From Bradyrhizobium sp. CB1717 (GTDB taxonomy: Bacteria; Pseudomonadota; Alphaproteobacteria; Rhizobiales; Xanthobacteraceae): DNA of 64,000 nt. Below the pieces are notes generated by a model. That model did not search any database, had not been told where the DNA came from, and saw only the letters and a list, made by a program, of their open reading frames with translations. Location: NCBI RefSeq assembly GCF_029714325.1, contig NZ_CP121666.1, forward strand, positions 8,790,501 through 8,854,500, written 5' to 3'. Below, piece by piece: positions 44,160-55,512 of the stretch (within the stretch, counting starts at the first letter, position 1; every line of letters begins with the position of its first letter). A program made the translations under genes and the position numbers.

Positions 44160-45515
44160 ATGCGCGTTAGAATTGACCTAATGTGGCAACGACTTTCCTT
44201 CAGGACGCAACTGTTTCTTCCGCTCGGCGCAGGTTTTCTCGCGGCGCTGGTCCTGGGCGGCATATTGCTGCAGGTATTTGCAACCGGTCAACTGGCCGAC
44301 GAGAACGAGCCGGCTCGACGTTCGACCAAAACCATCGCCACCGCGCTCAACAACACCCTGCGCGCCTCGGACGATCCGCAGAAGACGCTTCAGGCCTTTG
44401 TCCAATCCCTGGACACCGCCTCCGATATCCAATTCCGCGCAGTGGAGGCGGGTCCCATTCCCTCCGTGAAGGACGGCCTGCGCAACCTCCAGGCTGTTCC
44501 GCAGTGGTTTCTCAACCTCTTGACCATGCCGGACCTCGACGCTGCATCGCCGGTGGTCATTGACGGCAGGCATGTCGGCGACATCGTGTTCGTGCCGGAC
44601 CTGTCGGCCGACCTGTTCGAGAAGTGGATCGGCTTCCTCGCGCTGACCAGCCTTGTCGTTGCGCTGATGCTGCTCACCGGCACCATCGCCTATCTGTTCG
44701 CGGGATCTGTGGTGGGCCCGTTGCAATATCTCGGCGAAGGATTGGCGCGAATACGGCGCGGCGACTACGCGACGCCGATCCCGGTCGGAGGCCCGCCGGA
44801 GATCCGGCGCAGCTGCGAGGCGGCGAACGCCCTGTCCGCAACCCTCGCACAATTGAGCCAGGACAATCGCGACCTGTTGCACCGTCTGGTGTCACTCCAG
44901 GACGACGAGCGGCGCGATCTCGCCCGCGAGCTGCACGACGAGCTCGGCCCGCTGCTGTTCAGCATCCGCGCCGGCACGATCTCGCTGATCGAGGCCTCCC
45001 CAGCGGCAGGAAATCTCGGCAATTCGGCGGAGGAGGTGCTGCAATCGGTCGAGGCGCTGCAGCAGACCAACCGCCGCATCCTCGACCGGCTGCGCCCGCT
45101 CTACATCGAGGAATTGGGGCTGGAGACGAGCGTGCATACGCTGCTTCGGAACTTTCGCAAGCAGGCACCGCATATCGACCTGACGGCCGCGATTGATCCC
45201 GGCCTCAACGCGATCGACGGACCGCTGGCCCAGACCGTCTATCGCGTGATCCAGGAGGCGCTGACCAACGTGCTGCGCCATGCCGGAGCGAGCAATGCCG
45301 ATGTGCAGGCGGCTATCGTGGGCGACGCGCTCGTCATCGAGGTCTCCGACGACGGCGGCGGATTTCCCGAGGGCAATTTGTTCGGCCGCGGCCTGACCGG
45401 CATGCATGAGCGCGTGCGTGCGCTCAGCGGATCGCTGTCATTGCTGCGCGCGGGCGACCGAACCTATGTGCGCTGCCACTTGCCCGTGGAGAGGGTGCGA
45501 GACGCGCCCGCGTGA
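44160..45515 (+). CDS. Sensor histidine kinase, HisKA_3 type
   Basis: A 451-residue membrane kinase. TM1 is TQLFLPLGAGFLAALVLGGILLQ, followed by a periplasmic domain of about 120 residues and TM2 (FLALTSLVVALMLLTGTIAYLF). A HAMP linker (VVGPLQYLGEGLARIRRGDY) precedes the HisKA_3 dimerisation helix with LARELHDELGPLLFS (phospho-His). A HATPase domain (VIQEALTNVLRHAGA, DDGGG, GRGLTGMHERVRAL) closes the protein. It is paired with the divergent NarL-type regulator. The signal is unknown. Confidence 0.92.
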   Translation: MRVRIDLMWQRLSFRTQLFLPLGAGFLAALVLGGILLQVFATGQLADENEPARRSTKTIATALNNTLRASDDPQKTLQAFVQSLDTASDIQFRAVEAGPIPSVKDGLRNLQAVPQWFLNLLTMPDLDAASPVVIDGRHVGDIVFVPDLSADLFEKWIGFLALTSLVVALMLLTGTIAYLFAGSVVGPLQYLGEGLARIRRGDYATPIPVGGPPEIRRSCEAANALSATLAQLSQDNRDLLHRLVSLQDDERRDLARELHDELGPLLFSIRAGTISLIEASPAAGNLGNSAEEVLQSVEALQQTNRRILDRLRPLYIEELGLETSVHTLLRNFRKQAPHIDLTAAIDPGLNAIDGPLAQTVYRVIQEALTNVLRHAGASNADVQAAIVGDALVIEVSDDGGGFPEGNLFGRGLTGMHERVRALSGSLSLLRAGDRTYVRCHLPVERVRDAPA

Positions 45516-45519
45516 GGCG

Positions 45520-45888
45520 CTAGCACGCGCAGCCGTCGTGCGCGTTCTGTCGCGAGGGCGTACACTGCGTGCTGTAGATCTTGCCTTCCGGGCTGAAGCG
45601 AAACGAGGCGTGAATACGCAGTGCGCCCGCGACGGAATATTCGAGATCGACGCCATCCGGTGCCGGCTCGATCTCCTCCAGACCGAAACCCGCCGCCAGG
45701 TAGGCGCTGAGCCGCGATCCCCAGTAGCTTTCGAGCTCGCGCCGGCCGCGATGATAATGCTGCGTGCCGTTGCACGTGCACTCGACCTGGGCATCGTCCG
45801 CATAGAGGTCGAGCAACATCGCGAGGTCGCCGCTCCTGCAGGCGTCCACCCAGTCGACGACAATTCCCATCTGATCGAAATCGCTCAC
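45520..45888 (-). CDS. NTF2-like/SnoaL-type small protein
   Basis: A 122-residue NTF2-fold protein: WVDACRSGDLAMLLDLYADDAQVEC, then RRELESYWGSRL and a beta-rich C-terminus with IHASFRFSPEGKIYST. The pattern (helix, YADDA, then strands) is shared by SnoaL-like enzymes and association domains. The cysteine-rich end (NAHDGCAC) is unusual. The start is GTG 45888 behind AAGGA; the 3' end is convergent with the kinase gene, five bases away. Function is unknown. Confidence 0.75.
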   Translation of the reverse strand: MSDFDQMGIVVDWVDACRSGDLAMLLDLYADDAQVECTCNGTQHYHRGRRELESYWGSRLSAYLAAGFGLEEIEPAPDGVDLEYSVAGALRIHASFRFSPEGKIYSTQCTPSRQNAHDGCAC

Positions 45889-46008
45889 GCTGCATTCCTT
45901 GTCTGCCGCGGACAAACTCGAACGCGGCTTGGGATCACAGTCGTGAATATGTGCGGAATAATAAACCCCGGACGATTCCGGGTTCCCTCCGGGAACCTAC
46001 GGCCGCCG

Positions 46009-46761
46009 TTAACCTTCGCGCCGGGCTCGCATCCAGACGCCGAAGGCGATCAGCACCGCGCCTGCGAGCGTGAACCAGGTGACGGCGTATTGCAGGTGAT
46101 CGTCCTTCAGATGCACGTCGAGCGGGCCCGGGCGCGGAATTCCGTTCTCGGGCGCCGGCTGTTCAAGGTCCACGTAGAACGGCGCCACCGCACCCCAATG
46201 AAGCGCGCTTGCGATCGCGAGATGATCGCGCACGAACCAGAGCCGCTTGTCGTGGTTCGCCGCCGGCGTCATCCAGCCTGGGGCCTCGGGGAAGCGGAGA
46301 TAGCCGGTGAGCGCGATCGGTTGCCCAGTGACGAGCTTCTTCACCGCACGGTCCTCGACGCTGCGGTCCTGCATCGTGTTCTCGACGAAGCCCGCATCGA
46401 TCACGACCATCTCGCCGGTCGCAAGCCGCGCCGGCAGGAAGGCCCAGGTGCCGGGACCTGAAGCGTCCTTGCGGACGGCCGAGCCGGACGAATAGACCAT
46501 CGCGTCGGGCAGCGGGGCATAGGTCGCGGTGAAGCCGACACGGCGGAATTCATCGCGGGCGGGATTCAGCGCCGCCCATTGTGCAGCCGGCGGCAGCGCA
46601 ATGGGGGCCGCCGCCAGACGCTCGGTGAGCGCCGCGATCAGCTCGTGCTTGGCGGTCCGCCGCTGCAATTGCCAGATGCCGAGCGCGACGAAGGCCGCGG
46701 TCAGGACCAGCGTGAACAGCGCGAAGCCGGCCACGCGAGGCTTGCGCGCAGTCTCTCTCAT
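46009..46761 (-). CDS. SURF1 family cytochrome oxidase assembly protein
   Basis: A 250-residue protein with two transmembrane helices at its ends (VAGFALFTLVLTAAFVALGIWQLQRR and YAVTWFTLAGAVLIAFGVWM) and a periplasmic domain between, the SURF1 layout. It has the GIWQLQRR and VDLEQPAPENGIPRPGP family elements. SURF1 helps insert heme a into subunit I of aa3 oxidases. The start overlaps the DUF983 stop by ATGA. It is the last gene of the cta operon. The frame stays open far upstream, but that reads out of frame with the real DUF983 protein. Confidence 0.93.
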   Translation of the reverse strand: MRETARKPRVAGFALFTLVLTAAFVALGIWQLQRRTAKHELIAALTERLAAAPIALPPAAQWAALNPARDEFRRVGFTATYAPLPDAMVYSSGSAVRKDASGPGTWAFLPARLATGEMVVIDAGFVENTMQDRSVEDRAVKKLVTGQPIALTGYLRFPEAPGWMTPAANHDKRLWFVRDHLAIASALHWGAVAPFYVDLEQPAPENGIPRPGPLDVHLKDDHLQYAVTWFTLAGAVLIAFGVWMRARREG

Positions 46762-47159
46762 TTCGCGCGGTCGATCAGCCGGCCCGGCGCCGCCTTGTGG
46801 TGGAATTGCAGGGCGATCAGCAGCGACTTCATGGAGCGCAGCGGCAGCAGCGTGGTGGCGAGGATCAGGGGCAGCCAGAGCACCGCATGCAGCCAGAACG
46901 GCGGCTGGTACTTGACCTCGACGACGAGCGCGCAGCCGACCACGATGGCACCGGCCAGCATGATGATGAAGATCGCCGGACCGTCGCCGGAATCGATGAA
47001 AGCATAGTCGAGGCCGCAGCGCTCGCAAGCGGGGGCGAGGTTGAGGAAGCCCGCATAGAGCTTGCCCTGGCCGCAGCGCGGACATTTGCAGGCAAGCCCG
47101 CGCATCGCGCTTTGCAGGACGGTGGTTTCAGGCTCGGATGGACCGGCGGTATCGTTCAT
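46758..47159 (-). CDS. DUF983 protein (zinc-ribbon membrane protein)
   Basis: A 133-residue protein with an N-terminal zinc ribbon (CKCPRCGQGKLY and CERCGLDYAF), then two transmembrane helices (AIFIIMLAGAIVVGCALVVEV; LHAVLWLPLILATTLLPLRSM). DUF983 genes usually lie between ctaE and surf1 in alphaproteobacteria, as here, suggesting a role in oxidase maturation. The frame is open upstream of ATG 47159 into the ctaE terminator region, which is not coding. Confidence 0.88.
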   Translation of the reverse strand: MNDTAGPSEPETTVLQSAMRGLACKCPRCGQGKLYAGFLNLAPACERCGLDYAFIDSGDGPAIFIIMLAGAIVVGCALVVEVKYQPPFWLHAVLWLPLILATTLLPLRSMKSLLIALQFHHKAAPGRLIDRAK

Positions 47160-47211
47160 GATGGCGTACTTTATCACATTTTCCGCGGAATCTTTGCGCT
47201 GGCCGGCAAGC

Positions 47212-47239
47212 GAAAGGGCGGCCCTGCGGCCGCCCTTTC
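47212..47239 (-). terminator. Stem-loop between ctaE and DUF983
   Basis: A 12-bp perfect stem (GAAAGGGCGGCC/GGCCGCCCTTTC) with a 4-base loop, 18 bases past the ctaE stop. It is probably a terminator or attenuator limiting expression of DUF983-surf1. Confidence 0.7.
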
Positions 47240-47257
47240 CAATCAATCCGTCACAGC

Positions 47258-48154
47258 TCAGTGCGCGCCGTGAGCCATGGTCTCGGCACCGTGTCCCCAC
47301 ACATAGATGCAGAGGAACAGGAACAGCCAGACCACGTCGACGAAGTGCCAGTACCAGGCGGCGAACTCGAAGCCGAGATGCTGCTTCGGCGTGAAGTGGC
47401 CGGCATAAGCGCGCGCAAGGCACACGATCAGGAAGATGGTGCCGACCAGCACGTGGAAGCCGTGGAAGCCGGTCGCCATGAAGAAGGTCGCGCCATAGAC
47501 GTTGCCGGCGAAGGAGAACGCCGCGTGGCTGTACTCAAAGGCCTGCACGCAGGTGAAGAGCGCGCCGAGCACGACGGTGAGGATCAGGCCGTACTTCAGG
47601 CCCTGGCGATCGTTCTCGAGCAGCGCATGGTGGGCCCAGGTCACGGTGGTACCCGACGTCAGCAGGATCAGCGTGTTGAGGAGCGGCAGGTGCCAGGGAT
47701 CGAAGGTCTCGATGCCCTTCGGAGGCCAGGTGCCGGGCACCGCGCAGGCGCCGGCCTGGGTGCCGAGGCCGCAGCCGAACACCGCATCGCGGGTGGCGTG
47801 GACGGCATCGGCCGGAAACAGCGCCGCGTTGAAATAGGCCCAGAACCAGGCCACGAAGAACATCACCTCGGAGGCGATGAACAGGATCATGCCGTAGCGG
47901 TGATGCAGCTGCACGACGCGGGTGTGGTCGCCCTTGTACTGGGCTTCCTTGATCACGTCGCCCCACCAGCTCGCCATGGTGTAGAGCACGCCGACGGTGC
48001 CGACGCCGAACACGATCGGGGCGGCCGCGAACATGTGATGCATCCAGGCGATCGCGCCCACCGCCATGATGAAGGCCGAGAGCGAGCCGACCGCCGGCCA
48101 CGGAGAGGGATCGACGAGGTGATAGTCGTGATGCTTGCCTTGCGCCGTAGCCAT
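47258..48154 (-). CDS. ctaE: Cytochrome c oxidase subunit III
   Basis: A 298-residue subunit with seven predicted transmembrane helices. It opens [20 protein letters not shown] and has the family elements [47 protein letters not shown] and [18 protein letters not shown]. It is part of the aa3-type oxidase. ATG 48154 (MATAQGK) is used; six further codons upstream are open. It is fourth from the end of the cta operon. Confidence 0.97.
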   Translation of the reverse strand: MATAQGKHHDYHLVDPSPWPAVGSLSAFIMAVGAIAWMHHMFAAAPIVFGVGTVGVLYTMASWWGDVIKEAQYKGDHTRVVQLHHRYGMILFIASEVMFFVAWFWAYFNAALFPADAVHATRDAVFGCGLGTQAGACAVPGTWPPKGIETFDPWHLPLLNTLILLTSGTTVTWAHHALLENDRQGLKYGLILTVVLGALFTCVQAFEYSHAAFSFAGNVYGATFFMATGFHGFHVLVGTIFLIVCLARAYAGHFTPKQHLGFEFAAWYWHFVDVVWLFLFLCIYVWGHGAETMAHGAH

Positions 48155-48233
48155 TTCCGTCTCTCTCCTCAATCCCGTGCCTATCAGGCACTTATCCCCT
48201 TGTTTCCAACCTGCCGAGCGATGGGCCCGGCGG

Positions 48234-48884
48234 TCAGAGATTTCCCTTGCGTTTGTCGGCTTCGCCCGATGCCAGCGGCTTCACCACCGGATCCTTCACC
48301 GGATAGAACGTGTAGGACAGCGTGATCGTGCCAAGCCCGTCGTTCTCGTGATCGTCGGCGATCGAGGGATCGACGTAGAACACGACCGGCATCTCGCGCT
48401 TCTCGCCCGGCGCCATGGTCTGCTCGGTGAAGCAGAAGCAGTTGATCTTCTGGAAGTAGGAGCCGACCGTCAGCGGCGCGACGTTGTAGGCGGCTTGCCC
48501 TGCGGTGGTGCGCGCGGCCTGGTTGGTCACGGTGTAGAAGACGGTCACGACCTGGCCGATATTGACCTCGATCTCGTTCTGCTCAGGCTCGAACTTCCAG
48601 GGCAGGCCGGGCGCGACGTTGGAATCGAAGCGCACCGCGATCTTCCGTGCGATCGGCCCGGTGGCCGGTGCGGAGGTCGCGACCTGCGTCGTGCCGTTGA
48701 AGCCGGTGGCGCGGCAGAACCAGTTGTAGAACGGCACCGCCGCGTAGGAGGCGCCGACCATCAGCGCGACCACGCCGCCACAGATGGACGCAACCACCAC
48801 ATCGCGGCCCAGCCCGCGGCCCTTGGCACGGCTCTTGGCCGGCTTGGCGCTGACGTCCCGCGATATGGTCGGCTCGTGATCCAT
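48234..48884 (-). CDS. ctaG: Cytochrome oxidase copper chaperone (CtaG/Cox11)
   Basis: A 216-residue protein with one N-terminal transmembrane helix ([33 protein letters not shown], containing the Cox11 FYNWFCR motif) and a periplasmic immunoglobulin-like domain. The copper-binding motif is INCFCFTEQ (Cys-x-Cys), with the [14 protein letters not shown] element after it. It delivers copper to the CuB site of subunit I. It follows the small CoxF-like gene by five bases. Confidence 0.96.
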   Translation of the reverse strand: MDHEPTISRDVSAKPAKSRAKGRGLGRDVVVASICGGVVALMVGASYAAVPFYNWFCRATGFNGTTQVATSAPATGPIARKIAVRFDSNVAPGLPWKFEPEQNEIEVNIGQVVTVFYTVTNQAARTTAGQAAYNVAPLTVGSYFQKINCFCFTEQTMAPGEKREMPVVFYVDPSIADDHENDGLGTITLSYTFYPVKDPVVKPLASGEADKRKGNL

Positions 48885-48889
48885 GTTTC

Positions 48890-49054
48890 CTACATCGGCC
48901 GGACTAGCACTGCCGGTCCCTTGACCATGGTGACGGCGAAGAACAGCACCACGAGCACGCCGAGCGCCAGAGCAATGGCAACGGAGCGCTGACGACGGCT
49001 CTTCTTCTGCGCCTCGGTGAGGACGATTCCATCTGGCTCGGGTTTGTCAGCCAT
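48890..49054 (-). CDS. Small membrane protein of the cta operon (CoxF-like)
   Basis: A 54-residue protein: a charged N-terminal part ([20 protein letters not shown]) and one transmembrane helix ([17 protein letters not shown]). A small one-helix gene between ctaB and ctaG is typical of alphaproteobacteria and is called coxF in Bradyrhizobium. ATG 49054 is the natural start; the frame is open further upstream. Its role in the oxidase is not established. Confidence 0.8.
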   Translation of the reverse strand: MADKPEPDGIVLTEAQKKSRRQRSVAIALALGVLVVLFFAVTMVKGPAVLVRPM

Positions 49055-49061
49055 TCCTGCC

Positions 49062-50006
49062 TCATGCGCCCCCAACCATCGGAGCAAGCGCCCGATACAC
49101 GACCTCGGCCAGCAAGGTCGCAAACAGCGCGAACAGATACAGGATCGAGAAAGCGAACAGTTTTCGGGTGGCGCGCAGCGACTGGCTGCGCTCGCGGCGC
49201 AGATAGACGTTGATCGCGAGCACCAGCATGCCGGCGCCGAGAATCAGCGAGACAACGCCGTAGACGGCGTCGAAATAGCCGAGTGCCCAGGGCGCGGCGG
49301 CCACCGCGATCAGCACGATGGTGTAGAGCAGGATCTGCAGACGCGTCGCGTCGGGGCCGGCGACGTTGGGCAGCATCGGAATGCCGGCGCGCGCATAATC
49401 GTCGGAGCGGAACAGCGCCAGCGCCCAGAAATGCGGCGGGGTCCAGAAGAAGATGATGGCGAACAGCAGCAGCGGCTCGACGTCGACCGTGCCCGTGACC
49501 GCGGCCCAGGCCACCACCGGCGGCAGCGCACCGGCGGCACCGCCGATCACGATGTTCTGCGCCGTCCAGCGCTTCAGCCACATCGTGTAGATCACGACGT
49601 AGAAGAAGATGGTGAAGGCGAGCAGCGCGCCCGCGATCCAGTTGACGAGGATGCCGAGCGTCATCACCGAGAAGAAGGCGAGCGTGATGCCGAAGGCCAT
49701 CGCCTCGGGACGGGTGATGCGGCCGCGCGGGATCGGCCGGTTCGCCGTACGCGACATCTTGGCGTCGATGTCGCCTTCGAGCGCCATGTTGAGCGCACCG
49801 GAGGCGCCGGCGCCGACGGCGATACACAGCAGCGAGGTGATCGCCAGCACGGGATGGAAATGCCCGGGCGCCATCGCCATCCCGACCAGCGCGGTGAAGA
49901 TCACCAGCGACATCACCCGCGGCTTGAGCAGCGCGATGTAGTCGGCAACCTCCGCTTCGGAGATGCGGGGATTGATGTCGACGGCGTTGTGGTCGAGGAC
50001 GGACAC
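49062..50006 (-). CDS. ctaB: Protoheme IX farnesyltransferase (heme O synthase)
   Basis: A 314-residue UbiA-type prenyltransferase with about nine transmembrane helices. The catalytic Asp-rich loop region is [20 protein letters not shown], and [15 protein letters not shown] is the second conserved loop. It makes heme O for heme A synthesis. It lies between ctaD and the small gene in the cta operon. Confidence 0.97.
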   Translation of the reverse strand: MSVLDHNAVDINPRISEAEVADYIALLKPRVMSLVIFTALVGMAMAPGHFHPVLAITSLLCIAVGAGASGALNMALEGDIDAKMSRTANRPIPRGRITRPEAMAFGITLAFFSVMTLGILVNWIAGALLAFTIFFYVVIYTMWLKRWTAQNIVIGGAAGALPPVVAWAAVTGTVDVEPLLLFAIIFFWTPPHFWALALFRSDDYARAGIPMLPNVAGPDATRLQILLYTIVLIAVAAAPWALGYFDAVYGVVSLILGAGMLVLAINVYLRRERSQSLRATRKLFAFSILYLFALFATLLAEVVYRALAPMVGGA

Positions 50007-50032
50007 TTAATTCAACTCGCTTCGTTATAGAG

Positions 50033-50059
50033 CCGCGGCGCCCGTCACGGGCGCCGCGG
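50033..50059 (-). terminator. Stem-loop between ctaD and ctaB
   Basis: A perfect 12-bp G+C-rich stem (CCGCGGCGCCCG/CGGGCGCCGCGG) with a TCA loop, lying in the 61-base gap after ctaD. It is probably an attenuating or mRNA-stabilising hairpin that lets structural subunits be made in excess of assembly factors. Confidence 0.6.
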
Positions 50060-50067
50060 GAGATGGA

Positions 50068-52625
<2,558 letters not shown>

Positions 52626-53072
52626 GCCGTTCGCGCTCCCCTTACGAAATCACCCCAAGTGCATTCCCCTATTTCCGGGAAACGCTTATTCGATCCGCCC
52701 GTCTGACAAACCGCCGCTCAAGAATACCTCTAAGAGGAATTGGGGCCAGATCGCTAGAACGCCGAAATCAAGCCTCTCAAACCATAATTCTTGATCTATC
52801 GCAATGCAGTCTTGAGCCCCGTCTGGCAGCGATCACCCGCAAGATATTTCCTAGTAAGATCAGACAAAAATACCGTTTCCCGGGATGCCGCGGCTTGACA
52901 GCGGAATTGCCCGCTGTAGGCACTTGCGAACGGCCGCACAGGAACCTGATTCGTGCCGGCGGCGGCGGCCTCGGCGGCGCGGAATTTGCTTGGGAATTGC
53001 CTTCAAGACGCCGTCATTTCCGTATCAGTCCACCCGCGCAAGCGACCCAAGCGAGCAGAGGGACCGACCCCG
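52626..53072. other. Divergent promoter region, ctaC / IalB-like gene
   Basis: A 447-base gap, A+T-richer around 52730-52880. It contains a FixK2-like box at 52791-52804. No coding region is seen. Confidence 0.55.
52791..52804. promoter_or_regulatory. Possible FixK2/FNR-type box
   Basis: TTGATCTATCGCAA fits the B. japonicum FixK2 consensus TTG(A/C)-N6-(T/G)CAA on both strands. It is about 170 bases before ctaC. One short motif match can arise by chance. Confidence 0.35.
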
Positions 53073-53621
53073 ATGGGGCTTTCGAGATGCATGGCAAGGC
53101 TGGCCAAGAGGCAGGCTAACGGCCTCACGGCTCTGGCAGCCCTGCTGGCTGCGGCGGTCGTTGTCCTGGCACTTCCGGGCCTCGCCCATGCGCAGGGCGC
53201 GGTGCGCTCCGTCCATGGCGACTGGCAGATCCGCTGCGACACCCCGCCGGGCGCCCAGACCGAGCAATGCGCCCTGATCCAGAGCGTGGTGGCCGAAGAC
53301 CGCTCCAATGCCGGCCTGACCGTGATCGTGCTCAAGACCGCCGACCAGAAGAGCCGCCTGATGCGCGTGGTCGCCCCGCTCGGCGTCCTCCTGCCCTCCG
53401 GCCTCGGGCTGAAGCTCGACAACCAGGACGTCGGCCGCGCCGGCTTCGTCCGCTGCCTGCCCAATGGCTGCGTCGCCGAGGTCGTCATGGACGACAAGCT
53501 GCTCGGCCAGCTCCGCAACGCCAAGACCGCCACCTTCATCATCTTCGAGACGCCGGAAGAAGGCATCGGCTTCCCGCTCAGCCTGAACGGGCTCGGCGAG
53601 GGCTATGACAAGCTGCCGTAA
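53073..53621 (+). CDS. Invasion-associated locus B (IalB) family protein
   Basis: A 182-residue exported protein: signal peptide (ALLAAAVVVLALPGLAHAQG), then the IalB core VHGDWQIRCDTPPGAQTEQCAL, MRVVAPLGVLLPSGLGLKLD, RCLPNGCVAEVVMDDKLL and IIFETPEEGIGFPLSL. Two Cys pairs are conserved. The family was named from Bartonella but is widespread in non-pathogenic Rhizobiales, where its role is unknown. ATG 53073 gives the signal; upstream open frame is not protein-like. Confidence 0.88.
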   Translation: MGLSRCMARLAKRQANGLTALAALLAAAVVVLALPGLAHAQGAVRSVHGDWQIRCDTPPGAQTEQCALIQSVVAEDRSNAGLTVIVLKTADQKSRLMRVVAPLGVLLPSGLGLKLDNQDVGRAGFVRCLPNGCVAEVVMDDKLLGQLRNAKTATFIIFETPEEGIGFPLSLNGLGEGYDKLP

Positions 53622-53627
53622 ACGCGC

Positions 53628-53915
53628 TCACGCCTCGTCGACGCGATAAAGCTCCGTATCGCACCAGCCGCAGCGATAGATGCGGCCTCTGCCGGCCACC
53701 GGCGCGACCAGCCCCTTTCGCCGACATGTCGCACAGAGGATGCCGCCCACCGTGTCGCAGCCCGGGTGAGCTGCGACATAGGCCTTCCGCGTGGGATAGG
53801 ATGTCCAGCGGCGTCGATAGACGAACTGATTGAAGGTCAGAACCAAGGCCAGCGCGGCGAAGCCGATGATCAGGCCGTGATACTGATCCCAGAACACATT
53901 CAGGGAATTCCACAT
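53628..53915 (-). CDS. Membrane-anchored zinc-ribbon protein
   Basis: A 95-residue protein. One N-terminal transmembrane helix (GLIIGFAALALVLTFNQFV) is followed by a soluble part with CATCRRKG and CGWCDTELY (two CxxC pairs, probably a zinc ribbon). The family is not recognised. It is convergent with the IalB-like gene, six bases apart. Confidence 0.7.
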   Translation of the reverse strand: MWNSLNVFWDQYHGLIIGFAALALVLTFNQFVYRRRWTSYPTRKAYVAAHPGCDTVGGILCATCRRKGLVAPVAGRGRIYRCGWCDTELYRVDEA

Positions 53916-54084
53916 GCTCTGTCGGCGGCTCCGACTCCAGGTTCGCCCGTGATAACCGGAAAAGCCTGAAAGCCGCCTTAAGCCGAGCCGTACCTATCGT
54001 TTCCGTAATGTGACGGCCCGCCCCCTCGCCGAACCGGCGGGAAACCATTATCTTGCCTCACATCCCCCGATAATGGACGGACGC

Positions 54085-55512
54085 ATGACCAACCCTGCCA
54101 CAACCTCCCTGCTCGACCGCGCCAATCTCGACCGCGACCAGGTTCGCAACGAGGTCGCGCGCGGGCTCGCCGGCGCCGACGACGGCGAGCTGTTCTTGGA
54201 ATACAGCCAGACCGAAGCGCTGATGTTCGACAATGGGCGGCTGAAGCAGGCGACCTACGACACCTCGCAGGGTTTTGGCCTTCGCGCCGTCAAGGACGAC
54301 GCGGTCGGTTACGCGCATTCCTCCGACGTGTCGCTGCCGGCGCTGATTCGCGCCGCCGACGCGGTCGCCGCCGTGCGCGGCGGCTATTCCGGCAGCTTCG
54401 CGGCCCCGCCGGCGCATACCAACGTGCGGCTTTATAGTGACGACAACCCGCTCGATGCGCCCGGCTTCGAGACCAAGGTTAAACTGCTCGCCGAGATCGA
54501 CGCATACCTGCGCGACAAGGATCCGCGGGTGCGGCAGGTCAGCGTCAGTCTCGGGGCGACCTGGCAGGTCGTCGAGATCTTGCGGCCCGACGGCGAGAGC
54601 TATCGCGACATCCGCCCGCTGGTGCGCGTCAACATCTCCGTCGTCGCCGGCCAGGGCGACCGCCAGGAGAGCGGCAGCAAGGGCTATGGCGGCCGCGCCG
54701 GCTATGCCGAATTCATCGAGAGCAAGAACTGGCGTGATGCCGCCGACGGCGCGCTGCGCGAAGCCCTCGTCAATCTGGAATCGATTCCGGCTCCCGCCGG
54801 CGAGATGGACGTCGTGCTGGGCGCCGGCTGGCCCGGCGTGATGCTGCATGAAGCGGTCGGCCATGGCCTCGAAGGCGACTTCAACCGCAAGAAGACCTCC
54901 GCCTTCGCCGGCCTGATGGGCCAGCAGGTCGCGGCCAAGGGCGTCACCGTGGTCGACGACGGCACCATTGCCTCGCGCCGCGGCTCGCTGTCGATCGACG
55001 ACGAGGGCACGCCGACCAACCGGACCGTGCTGATCGAGGACGGCGTCCTGGTCGGCTACATGCAGGACCGCCAGAACGCGCGCCTGATGAACATGAAGCC
55101 GACCGGCAACGGCCGCCGCCAGGGCTACGCCCATGTGCCGATGCCGCGCATGACCAACACCTACATGCTCGCGGGCGACCGCGATCCGGCCGAGATCCTC
55201 GCCTCCGTGAAGAACGGCGTGTTCGCCGCGAATTTCGGCGGCGGCCAGGTCGACATCACCTCGGGCAAGTACGTGTTCCAGTGCACCGAGGCCTACAAGA
55301 TCGAGAACGGCAAGATCGGCGCGCCGCTGAAGGGCGCGATGCTGATCGGCAACGGACCGACCGATTTGCATCGCATCCGCATGATCGGCAACGACCTCGC
55401 GCTCGACACCGGCATCGGCACCTGCGGCAAGAACGGCCAGGGCGTGCCTGTCGGCGTCGGCCAGCCGTCGCTTCTGATGGAACGCATCACCGTGGGTGGA
55501 ACAGGCGCATGA
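54085..55512 (+). CDS. tldD: Metalloprotease TldD
   Basis: A 475-residue protein, one half of the TldD/TldE protease that trims unstructured peptides (microcin B17, CcdA in E. coli). It has the zinc motif HEAVGHGLEGD (HExxxH, fully present as required in TldD) and the third-ligand Cys region GTCGKNGQG near the C-terminus. Other conserved stretches are LRAVKDDAVGYAHSSD and YMLAGDRDPAEIL. ATG 54085 is used; ATG 54073 and an upstream open frame are alternatives. It is four bases overlapped by lepB. Confidence 0.95.
   Translation: MTNPATTSLLDRANLDRDQVRNEVARGLAGADDGELFLEYSQTEALMFDNGRLKQATYDTSQGFGLRAVKDDAVGYAHSSDVSLPALIRAADAVAAVRGGYSGSFAAPPAHTNVRLYSDDNPLDAPGFETKVKLLAEIDAYLRDKDPRVRQVSVSLGATWQVVEILRPDGESYRDIRPLVRVNISVVAGQGDRQESGSKGYGGRAGYAEFIESKNWRDAADGALREALVNLESIPAPAGEMDVVLGAGWPGVMLHEAVGHGLEGDFNRKKTSAFAGLMGQQVAAKGVTVVDDGTIASRRGSLSIDDEGTPTNRTVLIEDGVLVGYMQDRQNARLMNMKPTGNGRRQGYAHVPMPRMTNTYMLAGDRDPAEILASVKNGVFAANFGGGQVDITSGKYVFQCTEAYKIENGKIGAPLKGAMLIGNGPTDLHRIRMIGNDLALDTGIGTCGKNGQGVPVGVGQPSLLMERITVGGTGA

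Noticed and set aside
45935..46000. EcfG-type promoter GGAAC...GTT upstream of the NTF2-like gene
   Set aside because: Spacing between GGAAC and GTT is about 15 rather than the expected 16-17 plus C, and the bases belong to a short hairpin.
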